Assembly: GCA_002007465.1 (NCBI GenBank)
Contig: LNAC01000065.1
Location: 661,489-725,488 of the forward strand
From: Ailurus styani
Taxonomy: Eukaryota > Chordata > Mammalia > Carnivora > Ailuridae
Direction of reading: 5' to 3'
Length of the DNA stretch: 64,000 nt
The notes below the pieces were generated by a model, which worked only from the letters and a program-made list of their open reading frames with translations, was not told the DNA's origin and made no database searches. Both the position numbers and the translations under genes were made by a program. This document shows positions 37,195-48,139 of this stretch, piece by piece. The first letter of the stretch is position 1, and each line of letters opens with the position of its first letter.

Positions 37195-39685
37195 TTCTTC
37201 TCCTTGGGCATTAGTATCGGTCCATTCCCTGCTGTCTCCACCACCGCTGTGGTGAACACTCCTGAAAATACATCTGTGAAAAACCATGCCAGAGTTTCCG
37301 TGGGTGAGTCTGAGGATGAGCGCTGCTAGGTGATGGGTTCCCCTGCAGCCTGGGACGGGTGCTGCTCACTGTTCTCCCAGACAGGGGTGCCCGTCACCCT
37401 TCTCTCCGGGGGACCTGCAGGGTACCCCCATGTCCTCAAGCACCCGAGGGCCACCTGGCCCGGGAATTCACCTTCTCTGGCAGAGGACAGATGGGACTTC
37501 TTTCTCTGGCCAGGAATGTCAACCCTGATCCTGGGAAAGGAGAGCTCTCCTGGGACTCCTGGCCCAGCCAGGCAGCCGTGGCCACTGTGTATGTGACAGA
37601 GCCAGAGCGACTGGGCCTTGGAGAGAATGAGTACCTTAAACCAGCCTTGCGCAGGGGAGTGTGGGAGCAGCAGCCCCTGTTTCTTGGGAAGCAGTGATGT
37701 GTGCAGAAAGATGGAGGTGGGGGTTGAGCCTTCTAAGCCATACCGCAATCTCCACTGGTCCTGAAACCAGCAGGAAGGGAGCTCTGGAGGGCAGAGACAG
37801 ACTCCAGGAGGATTTCCATCCAGGGAAAGGGGGCCTTCTGGAGGGCACTGAAGCAGCCAGCCCCACTAGCCACAGGCCATTTGCACAGGATCACCTCCAG
37901 CACTTCCTTAGCATGTTTTCTGTGTTTGTGTGTGGACAGTGATTGGCCCACTCAATGCTGGTGCACTTCCAGAGGCTGACTAGAAACCTTCCAGGGCCTG
38001 CTTGTGGGTCAGAAGACCATCACCCAGAGAAGCAGAGGATGTCCCTCTTCCTCTGGAGCCGGGGAAGGCTGCCACCATCCTGGGGCAGGACCTCGTCCAG
38101 GCATGTGCTCTTTCTGAAGCTCCTGTGTTCAGTGGGTGTTGCTGTGCCTGAGAAAGGCCCCCTCGGCCCCGGAGTCGGAAGAAGTGAGGGGCTGTCTCCA
38201 GTCCTGGCCCAGGATCATGACACAAAAACCATCCTGTCTTTGGAAGGATGGGTCTCCTTCTGGAGCCAGGGAGGGGACTGGTCCCTTTTCCCTCCCCAGG
38301 TCCAGGACAGTGGTCAGAAGGTCCCCAAGGAGGCTGGCGGGTTGCCAGGGTACTGGGAGAGGACAGGGTTTGGGGTCTGGTGTCCATCACCACCCTGGGC
38401 ACCTGGAAGTAGGAAGAGATAACCCCCCAGTCCGGACAGGGCTACAACATAAAAGGCCTCAGATCACTCTTCTGTCAACTGGGCTCTAGAGACAGGGCGT
38501 CCCCAGGGTCCCACAGGCTTATAGAAGAGTCTGCTGGCCTTGGATCTCCATCCCGGACCTCTGTGCTCCCAGTCCTGGGAAAATGCTTTGTACTCCTCGA
38601 GGTCCTTCTAAGCAGAGGACAGCTTGGGGGCTGGGGGGCTGAGGACCCGGGTTTGCAGAACATGGCAGAGCACTGGACCACTGGTCAGGGGACCAAGGTC
38701 AGGACCCTCCTTGTTGCAGCCTCAGGGCCTCCATTTGGAAGAAGTTCCAGAGTCAGTGCTCTGATCAGGGTGAGGAGGCCTTAAGAAGGAACCAAGCACC
38801 AGGACAGGAGAGGGAAACGGGGACAAGGGAGGCTTCTGAGGTTTCTCACATCACCCCTGGAGCCCAAAGATCCTGCTCCTGTGAGACACAGAGACACACA
38901 GAGAAGGAGACAGAGACAGAGATTGAATACAGAAGAGAGAGAATCAGGAGAAGTCACAGACTTTCCTCAATCAGGTTGGAAATGACATCCCATCATTTTG
39001 CCCCATTCTGTTCCTTAGAGCACAGTCACACAGGCCATCTACTCTGGAGGGGAGGGGATCCCACAGGATGCGTGACCAGGATTCAGGAATCCCCAGGAAG
39101 CACTGTGGAGACTGCCTAGCCCATGGGCACAGACGAGGCCCTGGGACCTGAGCCTAACCCTAATGGGAGCCCCTGGCAGTCTGGTAGTGAGAGGACAAGA
39201 TCAGAATCAGTTCATTGCAACCTTCCCACAGGGGCTGGGAGACAGGCAGGAGGAGGGTGGCTTTGCCTCGACCCCAGAGAAGATCCAGGCCCCCCTGGGC
39301 TGTGTGCCATGCCAAGACCAGCCCCTGGCTCATCCTTGCATTGCCAAGTGTGTGCACCAGCCTCCTGTGAATAGTAGATATGGAATGTATGTAGAGGTCC
39401 CACCCTTGATGGCATCCCCAGAAGTAGAAGCCAGAAGACCCCCATAGTGCAGATGGGGAGGACCTGAGAGGCCCAGGGTCTGTCCGGGCTCACAATCCTG
39501 GGCACGAGCAGGAGCCCAGTCTGAACCCAGCTCTGTGTCCTCACAGCAGGGACACCAGGTGTACGCAGGCCTCCCAGAGGCTGTGGGTAGGCTGTGTAGG
39601 TGTCACTATATGGACAGGGCGTGGGGTGAAGGGTGAGCATTGAGCAGCTGGAGGAGGGGGGCACCTATCCAGCTGCATGTCCAAC
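37195..39685. other. GC-rich intergenic sequence, no gene recognised
   Basis: GC-rich but poor in CpG. It contains many overlapping frames of 60-159 codons on both strands (for example 37943-38422 + and 39212-39664 -), none with recognisable domains. A GA/CA-rich low-complexity stretch lies at 38881-38945. Exons of an unrecognised transcript cannot be excluded by eye. Confidence 0.5.
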
Positions 39686-39689
39686 CAGT

Positions 39690-39788
39690 CTTTCCTTGCT
39701 CACTCTGCTCCTGCCCCACTGCCTTCCTTTCCTCTTAAACTCACTCAGGGCCTTTGCACTTGCTATTCCTAAAAATGCACTTCACCTC
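39690..39788 (-). mobile_element. LINE-2 fragment
   Basis: cactcagggcctttgcactt and its surroundings match the complement of the L2 3' end. It stops where the MLT1 LTR begins, so the LTR probably inserted into or beside it. Confidence 0.65.
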
Positions 39789-39966
39789 TGTTATGGGCTG
39801 AACTGTGACCTCCCAAAATACACATGTTGAAGTCCTAACTCCCAGTACCTCAGAATGTGATTTTATTTGAAGATAGGGTCTTTAAAGAAGAGACTAAAGT
39901 AAAATTAAGTCATCCAGTAGGCCATAATCTAATATGACTGGTGTCCTTATAAGAGATTAGGACGCT

Positions 39967-40104
39967 GGGGCACCTGGCTGGCTCAGTCACTTAAGCAGTT
40001 GTGTTAGTCTCAAGTCATGATCCCAGGGATCAAGCCCCAAATCAGGTTCTCTGCTCAGTGGCAAGTCTGTTTCTCCCACTCCCTCTGCCCCTCCCCCTGC
40101 TTGT

Positions 40105-40157
<53 letters not shown>

Positions 40158-40186
40158 GAAAGAAACAAAAAGAGATAAAAAAAGAG
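39967..40186 (+). mobile_element. CAN SINE in the MLT1 LTR
   Basis: Older subfamily head (ggctggctcagtcacttaagc). The CT-rich tract has expanded into a long (CT)n run. Flanked by agattaggac and agactaggac, an imperfect target duplication. Confidence 0.9.
40106..40158. repeat. (CT)n microsatellite within a SINE
   Basis: About 20 uninterrupted CT units at 40106-40146, then tttctctctctg. Grown from the CT-rich tract of the SINE. Likely length-polymorphic. Confidence 0.9.
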
Positions 40187-40520
40187 AGAGAGACTAGGAC
40201 ATGGGCACACAGACTAAGGGACAATTAAGTAAGAAGGCAGGTGTCTGCAAGCCAATGAGAGAGGCCTCAGAAGAAACCAAATCTGCCAACACCTTAATCT
40301 TGGACTTCTAGCTTCCAGAACTGTGAGAACATAAAGTTCTGTTGCTTAAGGGGCCCTGTCTGTATTATTTTTGTTATGGTAGCCATAGGAAACTAAGGAA
40401 ACTAATAGAATCCCCATCTCCACATGGCTGGTTCCATCTTATTACCCTTGGCTACCACATAAATGCCGGCTCCCCAGAGAGTATGTCCGTAGCTGAGTGC
40501 AGTCTGAACTATACTCTCCT

Positions 40521-40712
40521 GGGGCACCTGGGTGGCTCAGTCGTTAAGCATCTGCCTTTGGCTCAGGTCATGATCCCAGGGTCCTGGGATCAAATTCTGA
40601 ATCAGGCTCCCTGCTCAAGGGGGAGTCTGCTTCTCCCTCTCCCTTTACTGCTTCCCCTGCCTGTGCTCGCTCTCTCTCTCTCTCTCTAACAAATAAAGTC
40701 TTTTAAAAAAAT
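40521..40712 (+). mobile_element. Older CAN SINE
   Basis: Head ctcagtcgttaagcatctgc, CT-rich tract and tail aacaaataaagtcttttaaaa. The flanks aactatactctcc and aactacattttcc form an imperfect duplication. Confidence 0.92.
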
Positions 40713-40714
40713 AA

Positions 40715-41285
40715 ACTACATTTTCCCATCATTTGTTTTTCTTCATAGTAAAAGTTTCATAGGACAGAGTTATTTTACGTTAACCAGCATATTGCCTAGA
40801 ATTCGAACTCAGCCAGGGCTGCACCTAGACTGTCTCATTGTTCCACTGGGACAGCACCTGGCACGGGGTAGACACATGGAAAATATTTATTGGACGTCCA
40901 CGATGCCAAATGCCAAAGAGACTATCAAGACAAATACGAAATGGCTGCCATCCTGGAGGAGCATGGTCTCTGTGTGTGCCTGGAATCCTGCCGCTCTGAG
41001 AGTGCACGGGCTCGTGGAGTGCACAGGGCGTGATCTGCGGAGGCTGGTACTGCAGTGGGGGTGTGGGCAGTGCCGCAGTTCAGAAGGACCTGTGCCTGCA
41101 GGAAGGGCTGGGGGGGAGGGGGAGACAGGGTCTTCACCCCCATGTGCCAGGCAAGGGAGAGGAGCTTTCCTCTCCCTGTCCACACTCCTCTTCCAGTCTC
41201 TCTCTCAATCTCTCTCTCATTCTTCTTGCTCCTCTTCACCTCCTTTTCTCTCTCTCTCTCATTCTCTCCCCCCAATCTACCTCTT
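40715..41285. other. Intergenic sequence, low-complexity right half
   Basis: No gene recognised. From 41160 to 41280 it is pyrimidine-rich (CTCT, TTCTC), which produces serine- and leucine-rich chance frames. Confidence 0.55.
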
Positions 41286-41301
41286 TCTACTTCCCCCTCT
41301 T

Positions 41302-41497
41302 TTTTTTTAAAGAGTTTTATTTTACTTTATTTGACAGAGAGAGAGATAACAAGTAGGCAGAGAGGCAGGCAGAGAGAGAGGGGGAAGCAGGCCCTCCGCT
41401 GAACGGAGAACCCGATGCGGGGCTCGATCCCAGGACCCTGAGATCATGACCTGAGCTGAAGACATAGGCTTAACCCACTGAGCCACCCAGGCGCCCC
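41302..41497 (-). mobile_element. CAN SINE, antisense
   Basis: Perfect 16-bp duplication, tctacttccccctctt, at 41286-41301 and 41498-41513. Confidence 0.97.
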
Positions 41498-41830
41498 TCT
41501 ACTTCCCCCTCTTGATAAGGAGGAAAAAAGTAAACCCAGTCTCATGGTTGTATTATGAGAACAGAATGATAGAGACATATGAAACATCTACTAATGTGTT
41601 GGGTCCCTAATTGATAAAACTTACTTGACTATAAGTTAGTTGCATAACTGTAATACACATTTCATTATTTGGACCAGAATGGGTGGTATACTGTTTCTAA
41701 TGCACATGCACAATTTCACCAATGTACCACTTTTTCAACGATCTACCTACTATCTAGACACATCTAACAGCTCACTACATTCTCTTTCCACATCTCTCTT
41801 TGTATAAGAGTAGAATCATGCCCACAACTT

Positions 41831-42018
41831 TTTTTAAGATTTTATTTATTTATTTAACAGAGAGGCAGTGAAAGAGGGAATATAAGCAAGGGAGTGAGAG
41901 AGGGAGAAGCAGGCTTCCTGCTAAGCAGGGAGCCCGATGTGGGGATCGATCCCAAGACCCTGGGATCACGACCTGAGCTGAAGGCAGACACTTAATCACT
42001 GAGCCACCCAGGTGCCCC
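41831..42018 (-). mobile_element. CAN SINE, antisense, older head
   Basis: Head complement reads cacttaatcactgagccacc, from an older subfamily. Duplication tcatgcccacaa at 41816-41827 and 42019-42030. Confidence 0.94.
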
Positions 42019-42099
42019 TCATGCCCACAAGTTCTAGGAATCAAATGAGCAAGGGAGGCACTCAAGCCTAAAGCAATCCCATGGTTCAGCTAAAATTAT

Positions 42100-43650
42100 T
42101 TTAACAACTTAAAGTTAATTCCATTGTTGTTGGAGAGAATAATTTGTATGACTTGAGTCCCCTTAAACTTTTTCAGGTATATTCTTTGGCCCAGAATCTG
42201 GTCTGGTAAATGTTCAAAAGAATGTATATTCCGCTGTTACCGTTCTATAAGAGTGATCTGTGCAATTAGGATGAATCGGTTGACAGTGCAGCTCAAAACT
42301 GTACATCCTTGCTGATTGTCTATCTACTGGTTCTATCAATTATTTAAAGAGGGATATTGAAATCCCTGACTCTAACTGTGGTTTTGCCTACGTCTCCTTT
42401 GCAGTTCTAACAGGTTTTTGCTATATCTGTTTTGTAGCTTTGTTTTAGGTGGATAAATATTTAGGATCGTTAGATCCTCTTAATGAATTGACTATTAATT
42501 ACCATGAGGTGACCTTCTTTATCCCCGATAATATTCTTTGGGCCGAAATCCACTTTGTCTAATAATATAGCCACTCCCGATTTCTTTTACTAGTGTGACC
42601 ACGTATATCTTTTTTTCTCATCTTTTTGCTTTTAAGATATTTGTGTCTTTGTTACATTAGTGAGTGTTTGGGGGCTTATAATATACATTTTTAATTTATC
42701 ACAGTTCTTCAAAAGATGCTATTCTCTTTCACATATATATATTTTTTAAAAACCCTATAATAGCGTATTTGGGGGGCATATTTTCCTAATTCTTTGCATG
42801 CCTGGTAATCTTTGATTGATCCCAGGCAGTGTAGCTTTTACCTTGTTGGATGCTAGATGTTTTTGAACTGCTATATAGATTTTTGGCCTTTGTTCTGGGA
42901 TGCATTGAAATGCCTTATTAGGGGTGCCTGGGTGGCTCAGTCATTCAGCATCTGCCTTTAGCTCAGGTCATGATCCCAGGGTCATGGGATCGAGCCCTGC
43001 ACCTCTCTGTCAAACAAATAAATGAAATCTCAAAAAAAATAAATTCCTTATTAAATGCATTTAATAAACTAAAGTTTCGTTTGTCCTTTCACAGCTCACT
43101 TTAAAGATGTATCATGTAGGACCAGAACAGGGTTTAATCTAGGGCTAATTCTTCCCCACTAGTGAGGCAGGACCCTTCCGAGTACTCTCCCCAGCACCCT
43201 GGAATCTGTGAGGTGTTCCATGGTGCTGATGGGAATAGGGATTATTCCTGGCCCCGCAAGAATGCCAAGTCTGTTCCCTCTCATTCTAGAACCACTATTG
43301 TTGGCTCCCTCAGGTGGTTTCCTCATGTGATTAGTACTCAGCTGGAAACTTCAGGAGGACCTTCTGGAGTTCTTGGTACTCTGTCCCCCACACTCTGGCT
43401 GCCTTGGTCTCCCCGAATTCTCAGTTTTGTGTCCACAACCCAGGGAGTCTGCCAGCTCTGCCCAGTTTCCATCTTCCTGTGGTGTAGCTGGGAACTCTCT
43501 CCCAGGCAATAAGCTGAGGCAATTACATGGCTGACTTTGCTTCTCAACTCTCAGGAATTATTCTTTCATTGTGTGATGTCAAGCGTCTTAAAACCACAGC
43601 TTTATAAACTTTGCCTGGTTTTTAATTATAGTTCTGATTCTTGGTATTCC
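42100..43650 (-). mobile_element. Ancient LINE-derived sequence (L1M-type, low certainty)
   Basis: 42100-42720 contains gatattgaaatccctgact-, gaggtgaccttctttatcc- and cactttgtctaataatat-like blocks. 42780-43520 contains taccttgttggatgctagat and gtctagggctaatt-type blocks (here aatctagggctaattcttcc). I associate these with old L1M elements in antisense. One SINE (42921-43043) interrupts. The frame at 43162-43512 is a by-product. Confidence 0.55.
42921..43043 (+). mobile_element. Internally deleted CAN SINE
   Basis: The head to gatcgagccctgca is present, then it jumps to cctctctgtcaaacaaataaa; about 75 bp of the body are missing. Flanks tgccttatta and ttccttatta form a near-perfect duplication, so the element probably lost its body after or during insertion. 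Confidence 0.92.
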
Positions 43651-43660
43651 TTTTGTTTAG

Positions 43661-43834
43661 CAGTAAGTCTTACAGAGCCAAAATTATGGAAAAGCTGTGA
43701 AAGCAACTTCAAGTAGTTTCTAATCAGTGATGAGAAAAAAAAATTGTTCAGCTGTGGCCAAGAAACTGGACGGTGATGGTCTCACTGACATCCTGGAAGA
43801 AGACATGAAAGGATTGAGGACAGAGGCAAACACT
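43661..43834 (+). other. Candidate orphan exon
   Basis: A 174-bp segment preceded by a good acceptor (ttccttttgtttag, AG at 43659-43660) and followed by a good donor (cact/gtaagta, GT at 43835). Its 3' part has an open frame (AVAKKLDGDGLTDILEED, from about 43751). I do not recognise it; stops occur upstream in the same frame, so if real it would be a start-containing or non-coding exon. Chance is a serious alternative. Confidence 0.25.
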
Positions 43835-44605
43835 GTAAGTACAAAAAAATTCTTGGTATCCTATATTTCTGGGAGATTTAGAGGCTTTTCCAAGGTAATT
43901 TTGACTATGGGGTGTGGGGCTTTTCTTTCCAGCACTGATCTTTGACCCTTACCCCAGTACAATGAGACTCCCCAGTCCTGTTCTCCATTTCCCTTCTGTT
44001 CTCTCAACTATTAGGCAACCTAAGAGGATGCAGCCTGGAGCAGAGGCTGGTGAAGGGAAAAGCTGCTGAACCAGTTCTCCCCACCCCAGACTCAAAGGCT
44101 TTTGAAACAAACCTCTTATCACTCTTCTCCCCAACAAACATTTGTCAACTGTTGCTTCTCAGGGCATTGCTGCCAAACCAGAAGTTTATCCTTTTAACCT
44201 TTGGCCCCTGACCCTGGGTAGTGACCTAGAGCTCACTTCTTGCCAGGTACTGTGGAGAGGGAGGGAGAGGTAATAGGGAATATCTATTTTGGCTCTAGCG
44301 ACCGAAAGACCGAACAAGCACATGTGAAACCACTGAAGAACTCTCTAAGGGTAAATCCTAAATTTTCCTCTCCAGACTGAAAAGGCCCACTGAGTACCCA
44401 GCCCAATGAGTGTAGGGATCCGGTCACCACCATGGCACTTTGTCAGGAAATTTCTCAAAACCAGGGATGAAAAGGAAAGACCCTGAGTTAAAAGAGCAAA
44501 AAGCATGTTATATACAAAAGACCGGAAGAAGGAATGGAGTCAAACTTCTCAATATTAGCCCTGGAAGCTAGGAAATAATAGGGCAATGGCTTCAAAAGTC
44601 AGAGG
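43835..44605. other. Intergenic sequence, nothing recognised
   Basis: No repeat or gene identified by eye. Confidence 0.5.
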
Positions 44606-44719
44606 GGAGTGCCTGGCTGGCTTGGTTAATAGAGCATGCAACTCTTGATCTTGGGGTTGTGGGTTCCAGTCCCTACACTGGGTGTAAACATTACTTAAAA
44701 ATAAAGTATTCAAAAAAAG
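44606..44719 (+). mobile_element. Short old CAN-related SINE
   Basis: Compact tRNA-like type: agtgcctggctggcttggtt, gagcatgcaactcttgatc, cttggggttgtgggttc and the tail cttaaaaataaagtattc. It lacks the CT-rich tract of the young subfamily. Confidence 0.88.
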
Positions 44720-44796
44720 AGGGAAATGATTTCCAATCCAGAATCCCATATTTAGCCAAATTATCAAATGTGAAGATAAAATAAAAGCATCCATAG

Positions 44797-44966
44797 TGGG
44801 TGCCTGGGTGGCTCAATCAGTTAAGCGTCTGCCTTCCGTTCAGGTCACGATCCCAGGTTCACTGGATTGAGTCCGCATCAACCTCCTTGCTCAGCAGGGA
44901 GTCTGTTTCTCCCTCTCCCTCTCCCTCTCCCTCCTCATTATCTCTCATTCTCTCTCAAAAAAAAAA
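44797..44966 (+). mobile_element. Older CAN SINE
   Basis: Head ctcaatcagttaagcgtctg, and a CT-rich tract containing about four CTCCCT hexamers (44910-44933). Flanks ataaaagcatcca and ataaagcatgga give an imperfect duplication. Confidence 0.9.
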
Positions 44967-44969
44967 TTA

Positions 44970-45755
44970 TAAATAAAGCATGGATAATAATAATACTTCC
45001 TATACACCTTTTATTTGGCAGCTGCTGAAGGTTGTTCTTCAGCAAAATGAAGTAGCAGATAAAGAAAGGAAAAAAAAAAACCCATAAGATCCAGGAAACA
45101 GGTAGGGGGGCTGTATAAATCCCAGGATGAAAATCATGCAGCCAAGAGAGCAACTAGTTCCCGGTGGGGCAGGAAGATGGAAGATTCCAGGAGGGAGGGG
45201 TTCAGAGGGAGCAAAAAAATGAGGTTTCAAGACGGATATTCAAACATTTAGAAATAAGATTTCTAGGCCATCAATAGAGGTGATGTAGTATGTGGAAAAA
45301 ATTCCAGATAGGTCTAGAAAATTAAACCAATTAGGGGGAAAGTACCATCGTTAATTCCAAGAAGGGTAAAAAGTTGTACAGGAGAAACTTCTATACCATT
45401 TGGCTTTGCGGTGGACAAAACTGACATAGTCATCCTAAGACAATCACCGGGTTAATACAAAGACTGTGAGAGGTCTGGGAAGCGGCAACAGTGAAAACAC
45501 AGTGGGTGGGGGGAAGGGCAGAAGTGGAGAGGAGCTAAATCTGCATCTGTTAAGAGCCAGAGTGCTCAAAATTAACCAACCTAGAAAAACAACATGAACA
45601 GCCATTATTGAGAAATATGCAACGAAAGAAAAAGTAAAAAGTTGAAAGTGGCTACCTCTAGGAGCAAAAATGAAGAGACAAAATTAATGGGGTCAGAAGC
45701 CCAGCGTTTTTCATTATAACTTTTCTAACACTGTGTATTTACAACAACCATGTGC
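44970..45755. other. Intergenic sequence, nothing recognised
   Basis: AG-rich on the + strand in places, with no assigned element. Confidence 0.5.
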
Positions 45756-46008
45756 ATCGCTTGCATTATTTGTTTTATTGTGGTAAAATATTCAGAACGT
45801 AAAATTTGCCATTTTAGCCATTTTTCAGTGTACAATTCAGTGGCTTGAAGTACATTCACATTATTGTGCAACCATTACCACCATCCATCTCTATAACTTT
45901 TCCAACATCCCAAACTGAAAGTTCATACCTACTAAACACCAACTCCCAACTCCCCTTCCCCCACTTCCCCTAGCTTCTGGTAACCACTATTTTACTTTTT
46001 TCTTTATT

Positions 46009-46208
46009 TTATTTTATTTTTTAAGATTTTATTTATTTGACATAGAGAGAGAGAGATTACAAGCAGGCAGAGAGGCAGACAGAGAGAGGGGAAGAAGCAG
46101 GCTCCCTGCCAAGGAGAGAGCCCAACGCGGGCCTGGATCCCAGGACCCTGAGACCATGACCTGAGCCGAAGGCAGAGGCATTAACCCACTGAGCCACTCA
46201 GGCACCCT
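46009..46208 (-). mobile_element. CAN SINE, antisense
   Basis: Inserted in the old L1. The flanking attttacttttttct sequence appears on both sides (about 45989 and 46208). Confidence 0.93.
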
Positions 46209-46363
46209 ATTTTACTTTTTTCTCTATGAATTTGACTATTCTACCTCTCTCATATAAGTGGAACCATACAATCATTGTCCCTTCATGACTTTTTTTTTCA
46301 TTTAGCATGATGTCTTCAAGGTCCATCCATGTTGTAGTATGTGTAAGAATTTCTCTTCTTTTA

Positions 46364-46481
46364 GGGGTGCCCGGCTGGCTCAGGCTGTGGAGTGTGTGAT
46401 TCTTGATTTTGGAGTTGTGAGTTTGAACCCCATGTTGGGTGTACAGATTACTTAAAAATAAAATCTTAAAAAAAAAAAAAG
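46364..46481 (+). mobile_element. Short old CAN-related SINE
   Basis: ggggtgcccggctggctcag, gtgattcttgattttggag and tacttaaaaataaaatc show the compact type. Flanks gaatttctcttctttta and gaattccccttctttta form an imperfect duplication. Confidence 0.9.
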
Positions 46482-46550
46482 AATTCCCCTTCTTTTAAAG
46501 ACTAAATAAATATTCCATTGCATGTATATATCATATTTTGTTTTTTCCAT

Positions 46551-47177
46551 TGTTACCAAGAAAGTCACAGGTCCAAAATGATGTCACTTAGACTCAGTCC
46601 CAAACCTGGGCCAGGTACACTATCTGACTGCAGTTTCAAACTCCCCCAGAAATGTAGTCTTAACAATCAGACAGGAATTTTTCTTTTCTTTTTTTTAATT
46701 TTTTAAAATTTTTTGAGAAAGGTTGGGTGGTGGGAGGGCAGAGGGAGAGGGAGAGAGAGAATCTTAAGCAGACTCCAAGCCCAGGTGAACTGATCCCAGG
46801 ATCCTGAGATCATGACCCTGAGCCAAAATCAAGAGTCAGACACTTAACAAACTGAGCCACCCAGGCCCTCAGTTAAGAATGTTGCAGTCAGGGCCAGTGA
46901 ATCTGCCACTTGGGCCTTCTCCATTCCCCAAAGAAAGATGAGGTCATCAACATAAGACCCCTCACTTTTTCCCCTAAGGGAAAGCTACATCACCTGAACC
47001 AATCCTTTTCTTTTGCTAATAACTTTCTTGCCCCACCCTCTTCTATAAAGACCTTCCACTTTGTACATTTCCCATGAAGGCCCTGTATTTGCTAGATGGG
47101 ATGCTTCCCAATTCCTGAATCACTGAACAAAGCCAATTAGCTCTTTAAAATGTATTCAACTGAATTTTTATTCAACA
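46551..47177 (+). mobile_element. Candidate solo LTR inserted in L1
   Basis: The segment starts tgttaccaag and ends tattcaaca (TG...CA). It carries a tataaa box near 47044 and an aacaaagccaattagctc block near the end, and it splits the old L1 between a tttccat and a tcatccgat stretch that are continuous in intact copies. Flanks ccat and ccct fit a 4-5 bp duplication with one change. It is about 450 bp without the SINE inside it. I cannot name the family. Confidence 0.6.
46689..46867 (-). mobile_element. Old antisense SINE in the LTR
   Basis: T-rich start, ggagggcagagggagaggga body, and caaactgagccacccaggcc at the end. Diverged. Confidence 0.85.
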
Positions 47178-47387
47178 CCCTTCATCCGATAATGGGCATT
47201 TGGGCTGCTTCCACCTTCTGGCTATTGTGAATAATGCTACTATGAACATTGGTATGGACTTATCTGTTTGTCTCTGCTTTCAGTTCCTTGGGGGTATATA
47301 CCTAGAAGGGAAATTGCTGGAACATATGGTAATTACATGTCTAAGTTTTTTGAGGAACTGCTACAGGGTTTTTTACGTCCTTTGTTT

Positions 47388-47530
47388 GATCGAGGCCCAC
47401 ATCGGGCTCTCTGCTCAGCAGGGAGCCTGCTTCCTCCTCTCTCCTCTCTCTCTGCCTGCCTCTCTGCCTACTTGTAATCTCTCTCTCTCTGTCAAATGAA
47501 TAAATAAAAAATAAATCTTAAAAAAAAAAA
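47388..47530 (+). mobile_element. 5'-truncated CAN SINE
   Basis: Only the body and tail are present, beginning gatcgaggcccacatcggg; the tRNA-like head with its promoter boxes is missing. It starts abruptly within the L1 3' region. Such truncation is uncommon for this family, and this sits close to two assembly scars (47755 and 48079), so a collapse or mis-join is possible. Confidence 0.85.
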
Positions 47531-47644
47531 TTCATGTTAAAAGCAAGATCCCCACTCCCACACCCCACCCAAAAAAGCAAGATCCAAATGCCAATAGGCA
47601 AGTTGGATTTCAAAGCAGGGGCCCTCAGTAGTGCCCTTAGATGG

Positions 47645-47865
47645 ATTCTTAAATAGAAGTGGGTACTACTTATGTATTACCACAAACTGCTGAGGTCTCA
47701 AGCATTGTCCAGACAAAATTGAAAAAGTGCGTACCCTTGGGTGCCTGGGTGGCTNATTCTTAAATAGAAGTGGGTACTACTTATGTATTACCACAAACTG
47801 CTAAGGTCTCAAGCATTGTCCAGACAAAATTGAAAAAGTGCGTACCCTTGGGTGCCTGGGTGGCT
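47645..47865. repeat. 110-bp direct duplication around a single N
   Basis: 47645-47754 and 47756-47865 are near-identical, with one difference seen (ctgaggtc versus ctaaggtc), and are separated only by N at 47755. The left copy stops inside the first bases of the SINE. Best explained as two allelic or overlapping contig ends placed side by side. Confidence 0.9.
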
Positions 47866-48053
47866 CAGTGGGTTAAAGCCTCTGCTTTCGGCTCAGGTCA
47901 TGATCTCAGGGTCCTGGGATGGAGGCCCGAATCAGGCTCCCTGCTCAGCGGGGAGCCTGCTTCCCCACCCCCCTTTCTGCCCGCCTCTCTGCCTCCTTGT
48001 GATCTCTCTCCCTCCGTGAAATAAATAAATAAATAAATCTTTAAAAAAAAAAA
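47850..48053 (+). mobile_element. CAN SINE, sense
   Basis: Young-type copy with duplication aagtgcgtaccctt before and aagtgtgtaccctt after (one mismatch). Tail of AAAT repeats and poly-A. Confidence 0.95.
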
Positions 48054-48139
48054 AAGTGTGTACCCTTCTCTAACAAAANTAAATAAATAAATAAATAAAT
48101 CTTTAAAAAAAAAAAAGTGTGTACCCTTCTCTAACAAAA
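48019..48139. repeat. 60-bp direct duplication around a single N
   Basis: The SINE tail plus gtgtgtacccttctctaaca occurs at 48019-48078 and again at 48080-48139 with N at 48079 between. Same signature as the 110-bp duplication upstream, so an assembly artefact is likely. Confidence 0.9.

Larger units (their letters stand above)
39789..40404 (+). mobile_element. MaLR-type (MLT1-like) solo LTR
   Basis: Starts tgttatgggctgaactgtga. It carries ccctaactcccagtacctc-type and ggtgtccttataagag blocks, then (after a SINE) an agaggcctcagaagaaacc block, cttccagaactgtgag, and ends near gtagccataggaaactaa. This order is the recognised MLT1 LTR pattern of mammalian apparent LTR retrotransposons. No internal retroviral genes flank it. 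Confidence 0.88.
45760..47387 (-). mobile_element. Old LINE-1 3' end, antisense, heavily interrupted
   Basis: Contains the familiar complement of an old L1 3' region: tgttttattgtggtaaaata, cagtgtacaattcagtggc, catataagtggaaccataca, aggtccatccatgttgtag, tggctattgtgaataatgct and tatacctagaagggaaattg. It is interrupted by SINEs at 46009 and 46364 and by an LTR-like element at 46551-47177. It stops at about 47387, where a truncated SINE begins. Confidence 0.88.

Noticed and set aside
37330..38489. Several overlapping frames in GC-rich sequence at 37.3-38.5 kb as a gene.
   Set aside because: Frames on both strands overlap fully, as expected from low stop-codon frequency in GC-rich DNA; no domains recognised.
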